Of a stretch of 64,000 nucleotides of DNA, positions 57,196-64,000 are shown piece by piece. The first letter of the stretch is position 1. Every line of letters starts with the position of its first letter. Source of the DNA: Prauserella flavalba (GTDB lineage Bacteria; Actinomycetota; Actinomycetes; Mycobacteriales; Pseudonocardiaceae); the NCBI RefSeq assembly GCF_003202235.1, contig NZ_MASU01000002.1, forward strand, positions 186,001 through 250,000. The letters are read 5' to 3'. Both the position numbers and the translations under genes were made by a program. A model generated the notes under the pieces. That model saw only the letters and a list, made by a program, of their open reading frames with translations, was not told where the DNA came from and did no database searches.

Positions 57196-57591
57196 ATGGA
57201 AAGACACCTGCAGGTCGCCGTCGACTGCTCCGACCCGCATCGGCTCGCCCGCTTCTGGGCCGAGGTGCTTGGCTACGTGGTGCAGGACCCGCCCGAGGGC
57301 CATGCCGACTGGGCGGAGTTCTCGCGCGCCGAGGGCGGGGCGGGGGAGGCGTGGTGTGCCGTGGTGGACCCGCACGGCAGCGGGCCCCGCGTGCTGTTCC
57401 ACAGCGTGCCCGAGCCCAAGTCCGGCAAGAACCGCCTGCACCTCGACGTGAGGATCGGCAGGCAGCACGTCGACACCGAGGCGGCGCGGCTGGTCTCACT
57501 CGGCGCCACCCACGTGCGCACGGTCGAGGACACGCAGGACTACTTCGCGGTGTTGCGGGACCCCGAGGGCAACGAGTTCTGTCTCTGCTGA
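57196..57591 (+). CDS. VOC/glyoxalase-like domain protein
   Basis: The 131-residue protein, LQVAVDCSDPHRLARFWAEV then HLDVRIGRQHVDTEAARLVS and VLRDPEGNEFCLC, is a typical actinobacterial glyoxalase-like (VOC) protein. His and Glu near the module ends are candidate metal ligands. ATG 57196 is used; GTG 57175 would add seven residues. Role unknown. Confidence 0.85.
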   Translation: MERHLQVAVDCSDPHRLARFWAEVLGYVVQDPPEGHADWAEFSRAEGGAGEAWCAVVDPHGSGPRVLFHSVPEPKSGKNRLHLDVRIGRQHVDTEAARLVSLGATHVRTVEDTQDYFAVLRDPEGNEFCLC

Positions 57592-57597
57592 CGGCCC

Positions 57598-59505
57598 TCA
57601 CCGCGCTCCGGCCGGCTGCGCCTGCGGCACGGTGTCGAGGAACCCGGTCAGCGTCTCGTACGCGCCGTCGTGCTGGGTGCGCAGCGTCGCCGTCTCTCCG
57701 CCCGTGAAGCGCAGCGCGATCTTGCCGCCGCCGGTGAGGAACTTCTTGCGGTCGCCGCCGAGCACGGTGCCGGTGGGCAGCCACCGCACGCCAGGCTGTC
57801 CGAACAGCTCGGCCTGTCCCAGCTCCAGCAGCCTGGTGATGCGCTTGCGCTGGGCGTGCCCGCCCTGGCCGACGGCACCGGCGAGGTTCTGCCCGGCCAG
57901 CTTGCCGACCTTGAGCGGCACCAGCAGCAGCCCGGCGTCGAACACCAGCACGTCCCAGTTCTTCTTGAACGCCATGACCTCCGGGGCCACACCCACCAGC
58001 TGCGGCTCCGCGTTCCCGGCCGGCTGCGCGGGCGGTGTGGCGGGGGGCCTGCGGACGAAGTCCATCCGCACGCCGAGCGCGGCGAGCCGCTGCGCGAACT
58101 GCGGCACCAGCGCGGGGTTGCGCACGGCGGGAGCCACCAGCTCGGCGATCTTCAGCTCGCCCTGCGGTCCGGTGATCAGCCAGCCGCCGCCCCAGTTCAG
58201 CTCGTGGTGCACCCGCCGCTGGGCGACGAGCGCGCACACGATCACGTCGCCCAGCAGCTCGACGAGCCCCTCACGGGCGTGCTCGGGGTCGGCGCCGTCC
58301 TTGAGCAGCGGGCTCATCAGCTGGTCGATCCGGCCGTGCTGGATGGCGGCGAGCAGCTCGCCGAGCGTTCCGCCGGGAGCCGCGCCGGACGCCCGGCCCG
58401 CACCGGCGAGCAGCTCGGCGCCCCTCGCCGCGCTCGCGGCGCCCGCGAGCTGGACGATCTCGCCCCAGCTCGCGCGCGGCCCCAGCTCACCCTTGATGTA
58501 GAGCCGGGCCTCGGCGGCCGGGATGACCCGCGCGGGGTCCGCGAGCACCGTCCACGCGGGACGCTGGTCCGGGCGTGCCGGTGCCTCAGGCAGCGCACCG
58601 ATCTTCTCGATGCGGCGGCGGATGGTCGGATGGCTATCGAACAGCGAACTGGGCTGGTTGTCGAGCACCTTCGGTTCGATCTCAGCGATGATCCGGCGCT
58701 GCTGCGGATGGTCGAGGAAGTTGCGGAAGCCGAGCAGGATGTCCGGCGTGCGCCCGGCGAGGCCCGGCAGGCCGAGGAACCGGTCGCCGTAGGCCTCCCA
58801 CAGCAGGTCCATCGTCGCGATCTTGCGCAACGCGCTCGCCGCCGTCTCCCGGCCTGCCGCGGCGACGGAGTAGGCGTCGGCCTGTAGCTCCTGTGCCCGG
58901 TTGGCGGAACGGGAGACGACGGCGTAGAGCCACGCGTAGGCGTTCAGGATCCAGCGGGCCGGTCCGGAGTCCAAACGCGACACCGTGCGCCCGAGTGTCT
59001 CGGCGCCGCGATAGCTCACGGCGAGCAGTCGCGTGTGGCCACCGCCGTAGTGACCGAGCTCGTGTGCGAGCACCGAACGCAGCTCCGCGACGTTGAGCCC
59101 GGCCAGCAGCGGCAGGCCGATCATCATGTACCGCTTGCCTTCCTTGAGGCCCAGTGCCCGTGCGTCCTCGCGCACCGCCGCGTTGATCTCGCCGACGAGC
59201 ACGATCTCGTCCGGTGGCCTGGTCTGTGCCTGCGCGGCGAGCTCGTCGACGAGCCGCCACAGCCCCGGCTGCTCCTGCCGCGTCAGCACCGGGCCGCTCG
59301 GCGGCTCCAGCCGCGTGCGCAGCGCCTGCACGAGCGCGAGGCCGAGCGCCAGCATCATGCCCGCGGCGAGAATCGCGACGTACAGTCCGGCGCGGTGCCC
59401 GATCGTCAGCCCCGCGATCACCCCGCCGACGCCGAGTGCGACGACGAAGAACGGGAACAGCACCAGCAACAGCACCGCGCACAACGCGCGAACCGATCCG
59501 CGCAC
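57598..59505 (-). CDS. M48-family membrane metalloprotease
   Basis: The 635-residue protein has two or three N-terminal TM segments (ALCAVLLLVLFPFFVVALGV, AGLYVAILAAGMMLALGLAL) and the zinc motif HELGH in LAHELGHYGGGHTRLL; the third ligand Glu is in ELQADAYS. A long C-terminal region of unknown role (about residue 300 on), rich in Ala/Pro, far exceeds HtpX length. GTG 59505 is chosen because AGGAGG lies six bases upstream; the longer reading begins at 59547. Confidence 0.88.
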   Translation of the reverse strand: MRGSVRALCAVLLLVLFPFFVVALGVGGVIAGLTIGHRAGLYVAILAAGMMLALGLALVQALRTRLEPPSGPVLTRQEQPGLWRLVDELAAQAQTRPPDEIVLVGEINAAVREDARALGLKEGKRYMMIGLPLLAGLNVAELRSVLAHELGHYGGGHTRLLAVSYRGAETLGRTVSRLDSGPARWILNAYAWLYAVVSRSANRAQELQADAYSVAAAGRETAASALRKIATMDLLWEAYGDRFLGLPGLAGRTPDILLGFRNFLDHPQQRRIIAEIEPKVLDNQPSSLFDSHPTIRRRIEKIGALPEAPARPDQRPAWTVLADPARVIPAAEARLYIKGELGPRASWGEIVQLAGAASAARGAELLAGAGRASGAAPGGTLGELLAAIQHGRIDQLMSPLLKDGADPEHAREGLVELLGDVIVCALVAQRRVHHELNWGGGWLITGPQGELKIAELVAPAVRNPALVPQFAQRLAALGVRMDFVRRPPATPPAQPAGNAEPQLVGVAPEVMAFKKNWDVLVFDAGLLLVPLKVGKLAGQNLAGAVGQGGHAQRKRITRLLELGQAELFGQPGVRWLPTGTVLGGDRKKFLTGGGKIALRFTGGETATLRTQHDGAYETLTGFLDTVPQAQPAGAR

Positions 59506-59605
59506 GGCGGACCTCCTCCATCTCCAGATGTGACGAACCCCCGACACCCCTCGACCGAATAGGACGGCCGGGGGATACCGGGCGTTCCTGGGAAAACCTG
59601 GCGGC

Positions 59606-60082
59606 TCAGTGGCTTTCGAGGCTTTTGCCGCGGGCCCGCCGCAGGTTGTCCAGCGCGAGCGCGCCGGGGCCGAGCACCGCGATCAGCAGGAAGATCCAGC
59701 TGAACAGCGCGGCCTGCTCGCCCATGTTGTGCAGCGGCAACAGCGCCAGCGGCTGGTGCACGGTGAAGTACGCGTAGGCCATCGCGCCCGAGGCGAGCAC
59801 CGCGGCGGGCCGGGTGAAGAGGCCGAGACCCACGAGTACGGCGGTGAGCACCTCGAGCAGGCTGGCGTAGTACCCGGGCCACGAGCCGAAGGGCAGCGCG
59901 GTGCCGGCGCCGTCGATCCCACCGAGGGCGCCGAAGCCCTGCAGCCCGTGGCAGAGGAAGAGGAAGGCCACCACGATCCTGGTGGCGGCGAGAACCGCGC
60001 CCTGCAGCCTGCGCGGAGTGCGGCTCGGGGTCTGGTTCGTGCGGTCGGAGGTGGTCGGGCTGGCAAGCGTGGCGTTCGTCAT
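59606..60082 (-). CDS. DoxX-family membrane protein
   Basis: The 158-residue four-TM protein has VAFLFLCHGLQGFGALGGID near residue 38, then EVLTAVLVGLGLFTRPAAVL and FTVHQPLALLPLHNMGEQAA, matching actinobacterial DoxX. Family members take part in redox or membrane stress complexes. AAGGA lies before the ATG. No partner gene nearby. Confidence 0.87.
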   Translation of the reverse strand: MTNATLASPTTSDRTNQTPSRTPRRLQGAVLAATRIVVAFLFLCHGLQGFGALGGIDGAGTALPFGSWPGYYASLLEVLTAVLVGLGLFTRPAAVLASGAMAYAYFTVHQPLALLPLHNMGEQAALFSWIFLLIAVLGPGALALDNLRRARGKSLESH

Positions 60083-60212
60083 GGGGTGTCCTTCCCTCGG
60101 TCTGTGATCCGGCTCTACGAACCCGTCGAGCACTCCCGGGCTGGATCGACATCGAGGGCGACATTTCTTTCCGTGACGGACAACTACGCAGAATGACAGT
60201 GGGCGGCGGGTT

Positions 60213-60431
60213 TCACAGCCGCCGCTTTTCCGTTCCGTCCCAGGCGCGGGCCGCGGCGATCAGGCACCACAGCGCGGCGAGCGCGAGTGCGGCCGCGAGC
60301 ACGGCGGGCCACCACTCGGACATCGAACCGGCAAGGAATGCCTGCAGGACCGCGGTCGCGGCGAACGCGAGAGCGAGGAGGATCAGCAGCAGGCGTTGCG
60401 AGAACGTGTACCTGCCGGCGCGCTTCAGCAT
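60213..60431 (-). CDS. Small two-TM membrane protein
   Basis: The 72-residue protein has a basic N-terminus and hydrophobic segments at about 12-34 and 40-62. AAGGAGG lies nine bases before ATG 60431, which decides the start. Family not recognised. Confidence 0.6.
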   Translation of the reverse strand: MLKRAGRYTFSQRLLLILLALAFAATAVLQAFLAGSMSEWWPAVLAAALALAALWCLIAAARAWDGTEKRRL

Positions 60432-60780
60432 CGACACCGGCCTCCTTGGTGTCCTGGTGCGGGAGTTTGCACTGGTATCGCCGTACAAGGTCGCGGAGTT
60501 ACCGGTTCCGTTCCGGCCGTTCGCATACCGAGACGCGCCGATGCGAGAGCTTCCTCACCGTGCGCTATGTCACCGTTCGCCGAAACGGCCGCAAAATCAC
60601 TGCTCGACGTGGTAGCGCCCGGCAAACGCGCTGTTCGGCCGGACGGAGTAGTGAAGTTGACTCACGTTTGTCCGACTGCATAATCTCCGCTGAGCGCTGG
60701 CTTACCCGCGGGGAGCGCGAGGCCGGCAGCTCAGGGGTGCGGGGGCCCAAACCGATCTTGAAAAGTCGCTGAAAGGGCCT
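60432..60780 (+). other. 349-base intergenic region with a candidate promoter
   Basis: No convincing gene is seen here. TTGACT (60657-60662), an 18-base spacer and TAATCT (60681-60686, TAnnnT) form a good housekeeping-type promoter pointing to the conservon kinase gene, giving an untranslated leader of about 90 bases. The rest has no strong repeat or RNA fold by eye. Confidence 0.6.
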
Positions 60781-63255
60781 TTGAGCGCGTTGGTTAAGAA
60801 GAAGTTCGGGGCACGTACCCGGCGTTCGTCGATCCGGTCCAGGGTTCTGGCCATCGCGTTCGTCCCCAGCGTCGCCCTGCTGCTGGCGGGTGTGGCGCTC
60901 GCCGGCTACCTCGTGTACGACGCCATCCAGGTCCGCGACTTCGCCACCAAGGTCCACGACGCGGCCGAACCCGGGGCCCGCTTCTTCGCCGCCGTGCGCG
61001 AGGAACGCAGACTGACCCTCCAGGACCTCGCCAGCAACGGCGCCAACAGGGCCGAGCTCGAGCAGGTGCGCGCCGAGACCGACGCCTCGGCCGCCGCGAT
61101 CAACGCCGAACTGCAGGCGATGGTCGGCGACGCGCCGCAGAACGTGCAACGCAGCATCGCCATCACCGCACAGCAGTTCGCCCAGCTGCCGCAGTTCCGC
61201 CAGCAGATCGACGCGGGCGCCCCCTCACTGCAGCAGGCCTATGACTTCTACAACCGGCTGATCGACGAGTTCGCGATCGGCCTGAACGGCGTCGCCCAGC
61301 AGGCGCCCGACGCCGAGACCGCGTACCTGCGCGTCACCGCCATGCCGCTGTTCACCAGCGCGGACGGCATGTCGCGTGGTGACGCCCTCGCGGCAGCGGG
61401 CTTCGTCGGCGGCGGCCTCACCGAGGAGGAGTTCCGCACCTACGTCGGCCAGATCGGCGCCTACCACGCCGGTCTGCAGTCGGCGGTGCCCGAGATGATC
61501 CCCGAGGTCAGGGCGCAGTACGAGCAGCTCGTGCGGAGCGAAGCGTGGCAGCGGCTCACCACCGTCGAGAACGCCTTCCTGCGTGGCAACCAGACCCAGC
61601 TGCCGGTGCCCGAGGCCGAGTGGCGCGCGGCGGCACGCGACGTGGGTGCGGCGCTCATGGGCATCTACATCGCACAGAGCTCCAACGCCACCAACATCGC
61701 GCTCGACGACGCCGACCAGACGCTGATCACCTCGATCATCGCCGGCATCGCCGTGCTAGTGGTGGCGATCGCGCTGTTCCTCATCGCGTGGCGGCTGTCC
61801 AACCGCCTCGTGCAGCGGCTCGCCAGGCTGCGGGAGGACACACTCGACATCGCCGAGACCCAGATGCCCGAGCTCGTCGAGCGCGTCAGGGCGGGCGAGA
61901 CGGTGGACCTCGACGCCGAGATGGCGTTCCTCGACCACGGTGAGGACGAGATCGGCCAGGTGGCCGACGCATTCAACAAGGCGCAGCAGACCGCCGTCGC
62001 CGCCGCCGTCGAAGAGGCCAAGACCCGTGAGGGCACCAAGAAGGTGTTCCTCAACATCGCCCACCGCAGCCAGGTGATCGTGCACCGTCAGCTTCAGGCC
62101 CTCGACGCCGCGGAGCGCAAGCAGGAGGACCCCGACCAGCTCGACATGCTGTTCCGGCTCGACCACCTGTCCACGCGCGCGCGGCGCAACGCCGAGAACC
62201 TGATCATCCTCGGCGGTGAGCAGCCCGGCAGGCAGTGGCGCAACCCCGTCGCGCTCGCCGACCTCGTGCGCGGCTCCACCGCCGAGACCGAGGACTACAA
62301 GCGCGTCAAGGTGGGCAAGCTGCCCTCGATCGCCGTCGCCGGGCCGGTGGTCGGCGACCTCGTGCACCTGCTCGCCGAGCTGATCGACAACGCCACGTCG
62401 TTCTCCCCGCCGTCGTCGCGCGTGGAGATCCGCGGCGAGATCGTCGGCCGCGGCGTGGTGATCGAGGTGGAGGACCAGGGTCTCGGCATCGAGCCGGAAC
62501 GCTGCGACGAACTCAACGAGATGCTGCGCAACCCGCCCGACTTCAGCTTCATGGCGCTGTCGGAGGAGCCGAGGCTCGGCCTGTTCGTGGTGGCGCGACT
62601 GGCCGCCAAGCACGGCATCGTGGTGACCCTGCGCGAGTCGGCATACGGCGGAACGCGCGCGATCGTGCTGGTGCTCTCGGACCTCCTCGGCCCCGTGCCG
62701 GAGCCCGAGGACGGCACGCAGACGGCCGTCGAGGAGGTCGTGCCCGCTCAGCAGACGCCCGTACTGCGGCGCAGGCCGAGGGCCACGCCGAGGACCGAAC
62801 CACCCGCGCAGAACGGTGCGGGTCCGAGGGAGCTGCCCAAGCGCAGGCGCGAGACGCCCCCTGCGGAGGCGGCGCCGCCACCCGAGCTGCCGCAACGGGA
62901 GAGTGTGTTCCGCGAGAACGGGGTGCTGGAGAACGGCGTGAGGGAGAACGCTCCACGAGAGGCCGCACCGAGGGAACTGCCGCAACGGCAACGACCCCCG
63001 CAGGAGGCAAGGCCCCCGCAGGACGCCCGCCCGCAGCAGCCCGGCGGGACGATGTCGCCGGGACGCCCGCCGCTGCCCCGGCGCCGCAGGCAGCAGAACC
63101 TGGTGCCGCAGTTGATGGAGGCGGGTCCGGCCGGCGAGCAGACGGAGGTGGTCACCGAGCCGGAGCAGGCCAGGAGCCGGCTGTCCGCCTTCCAGCGCGG
63201 GACCCGGCAGGCACGCGCGCACGACCCGAGCCTCGACGAGCATTCTGGAGACTGA
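60781..63255 (+). CDS. cvnA: Conservon sensor histidine kinase-like protein (CvnA)
   Basis: The 824-residue membrane protein has TM segments at about 22-46 and 320-342 with an extracellular, all-helical nitrate/nitrite-sensing-like domain between them. A HAMP-like linker follows, then an ATPase domain with N-box AELIDNATSFSPP and G1 EDQGLGIEPERC. A Pro/Arg-rich tail of about 180 residues ends the protein. Conservons couple such kinases to a roadblock protein, a DUF742 protein and a small GTPase. TTG start at 60781 with GAAAGG upstream. Confidence 0.9.
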   Translation: MSALVKKKFGARTRRSSIRSRVLAIAFVPSVALLLAGVALAGYLVYDAIQVRDFATKVHDAAEPGARFFAAVREERRLTLQDLASNGANRAELEQVRAETDASAAAINAELQAMVGDAPQNVQRSIAITAQQFAQLPQFRQQIDAGAPSLQQAYDFYNRLIDEFAIGLNGVAQQAPDAETAYLRVTAMPLFTSADGMSRGDALAAAGFVGGGLTEEEFRTYVGQIGAYHAGLQSAVPEMIPEVRAQYEQLVRSEAWQRLTTVENAFLRGNQTQLPVPEAEWRAAARDVGAALMGIYIAQSSNATNIALDDADQTLITSIIAGIAVLVVAIALFLIAWRLSNRLVQRLARLREDTLDIAETQMPELVERVRAGETVDLDAEMAFLDHGEDEIGQVADAFNKAQQTAVAAAVEEAKTREGTKKVFLNIAHRSQVIVHRQLQALDAAERKQEDPDQLDMLFRLDHLSTRARRNAENLIILGGEQPGRQWRNPVALADLVRGSTAETEDYKRVKVGKLPSIAVAGPVVGDLVHLLAELIDNATSFSPPSSRVEIRGEIVGRGVVIEVEDQGLGIEPERCDELNEMLRNPPDFSFMALSEEPRLGLFVVARLAAKHGIVVTLRESAYGGTRAIVLVLSDLLGPVPEPEDGTQTAVEEVVPAQQTPVLRRRPRATPRTEPPAQNGAGPRELPKRRRETPPAEAAPPPELPQRESVFRENGVLENGVRENAPREAAPRELPQRQRPPQEARPPQDARPQQPGGTMSPGRPPLPRRRRQQNLVPQLMEAGPAGEQTEVVTEPEQARSRLSAFQRGTRQARAHDPSLDEHSGD

Positions 63256-63261
63256 GACGCC

Positions 63262-63672
63262 ATGGTGAACACGGGAGTCAACGAACTGGACTGGCTGCTG
63301 GACGACCTGGTGCAGCAGGTGGCCGGAGCCGATCGTGCCGTCGTGCTGTCGGCGGACGGCCTGCTCATCGGCAGGTCGAGCAATCTGTCCGAAGAGGACG
63401 GTGAGCACCTTTCCGCTGTGGCGTCGGCGTTCCAGAGCCTCGCGCGCGGAACGGGACGGCACTTCGGCGGCGGCCAGGTACGCCAGACCGTCGTCGAGAT
63501 GGACCACGCCTTCCTGTTCGTCACGGCGGCGGGCAGGGGAGCGTGCCTCGCCCTGCTCACGTCGGAGGACGCGGACATGGGCCTTGTCGCCTACGCGATG
63601 AACATGATGGTGAAGCGGGTCGGCGCGGTGCTCAGCGCGGCTCCCAGGGTTGAGCAGCACAGTGCGCCATGA
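63262..63672 (+). CDS. cvnB: Roadblock/LC7-domain protein (CvnB)
   Basis: The 136-residue protein starts LDWLLDDLVQQVAGADRAVV and has the roadblock core LSADGLLIGRSSNLSEEDGE and LALLTSEDADMGLVAYAMNM. These proteins act as regulators of small GTPases; CvnB pairs with CvnD. It lies six bases after cvnA and overlaps cvnC by four. Confidence 0.94.
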   Translation: MVNTGVNELDWLLDDLVQQVAGADRAVVLSADGLLIGRSSNLSEEDGEHLSAVASAFQSLARGTGRHFGGGQVRQTVVEMDHAFLFVTAAGRGACLALLTSEDADMGLVAYAMNMMVKRVGAVLSAAPRVEQHSAP

Positions 63673-64000
63673 GCGACCAGGACGAGGCGTGGTTCGACGA
63701 GGCGGCGGGCCCCTTGGTGCGTCCCTACGCCGTCACGGGTGGCCGCACCCGCTCGGACCAGTTCGGTCTCGAGCTGATCACACTCGTCGTGGCGCTTCCC
63801 TCGGTCGCCGAGGCGGCCTCGCTCCCGCCCGAGTACGCGAAGATCGTGCGGCTGTGCCAGCGGCCGATGTCCGTCGCCGAGGTCGCCGCGCTCATCGACC
63901 TACCCCTGCCGGTGATCAAGGTACTGCTCAGTGATTTGATCGAGCAGAACTACGTGATCTTCCGTAGAGCTGCGCCCATGAGTGAAGCCCCCAACCAACA
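63669..64000 (+). CDS. cvnC: DUF742 protein (CvnC), truncated by window end
   Basis: The first 110 codons are present without a stop. GPLVRPYAVTGGRTRSDQFG opens the DUF742 domain, then a winged-helix-like CQRPMSVAEVAALIDLPLPV and DLIEQNYVIFRR near the end. The rest, and the expected CvnD GTPase gene, lie beyond the window. The ATG overlaps the cvnB stop. Confidence 0.93.
   Translation, partial: MSDQDEAWFDEAAGPLVRPYAVTGGRTRSDQFGLELITLVVALPSVAEAASLPPEYAKIVRLCQRPMSVAEVAALIDLPLPVIKVLLSDLIEQNYVIFRRAAPMSEAPNQ

Noticed and set aside
60197-60226. Hairpin GGCGGC/GCCGCC as a terminator of the small membrane gene
   Set aside because: It overlaps the end of the coding sequence, has no U tract and is expected by chance in such GC-rich DNA.
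1-64000. CRISPR arrays, rRNA genes, insertion sequences with terminal repeats, replication origin
   Set aside because: No regularly spaced repeats, rRNA-like stretches, flanked transposase genes or DnaA-box clusters were seen on reading the window.

Overview
This 64-kb window is chromosomal DNA of a high-GC actinomycete, most likely a member of the Pseudonocardiaceae (Saccharomonospora, Prauserella or Amycolatopsis-like). The grounds are very high GC, frequent GTG and TTG starts, start/stop overlaps between cotranscribed genes, an EspG/PPE-type cassette, a conservon (roadblock/DUF742 genes), an F420-type luciferase-like oxidoreductase, a split LigD and a Rv2629-like gene. Family names come from motif recognition by eye; no database search was run.

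Layout. 1-5.9 kb: a four-gene NHEJ operon (three separate LigD parts plus Ku), then an anti-sigma/SigF-type sigma pair and a Rv2629-like (bacterial eRF1-like) gene. 6-15.2 kb: TauE exporter, glmS, an aromatic/histidinol-phosphate aminotransferase, an unusual dienelactone-hydrolase-like protein, a type VII secretion substrate/chaperone cassette (helical protein, PPE-like protein, EspG) and acetoacetyl-CoA synthetase. 15.2-17.3 kb: tRNA-Ser(GCT) and tRNA-Arg(ACG), then a decayed zone with an integrase stump and fragments of other genes. 17.3-21.2 kb: VOC and YCII proteins and an arsenic island (arsR-acr3-arsC facing arsI), with an ArsR remnant and a TetR gene. 21.2-26.2 kb: a tightly coupled oxidation operon (Baeyer-Villiger monooxygenase, ferritin-like hydrolase, ferredoxin reductase, SRPBCC, SDR) behind a nested palindrome. 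26-33.3 kb: regulators, a LexA paralogue, and an unfamiliar four-gene operon containing an asparagine-synthetase-like enzyme without the N-terminal catalytic Cys. 33.3-36.6 kb: an unknown cupin-like gene, a Thr-rich secreted protein with a class F sortase, and MscS. 36.6-45.2 kb: a sugar-acid catabolic island (dehydratase, KDG-type aldolase, KDG kinase, KDPG aldolase, ABC importer, dehydrogenase) around an IclR regulator. 45.2-53.7 kb: LLM oxidoreductase with a KstR-like site, PARG-like macrodomain protein, DedA, TetR/P450 locus, MerR, RF3 and manganese catalase. 53.7-64 kb: acyl-CoA ligase, NTF2-like, beta-propeller, M48 protease, DoxX, and a conservon cut by the window end.

How parts work together. 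The sigma factor near 4 kb may control at least two genes here: SigF-type promoter sequences (GTTT-spacer-GGGTAA or a close variant) lie upstream of the Rv2629-like gene and of the manganese catalase. The sugar-acid island encodes uptake, dehydration and both phosphorylated and non-phosphorylated aldol cleavage, but no ABC ATPase. Several operators can be read directly: an ArsR site, a nested TetR-type palindrome, an IclR-type 13-bp inverted repeat, a KstR-type 14-mer and a TetR-type 17-mer. The best candidate for an undescribed system is the 29.2-33.2 kb operon. Two tandem paralogous proteins with a winged-helix plus Toprim-like layout, one carrying a zinc ribbon and membrane anchor, are coupled to a membrane protein with an acidic tail and to the asparagine-synthetase-like enzyme.
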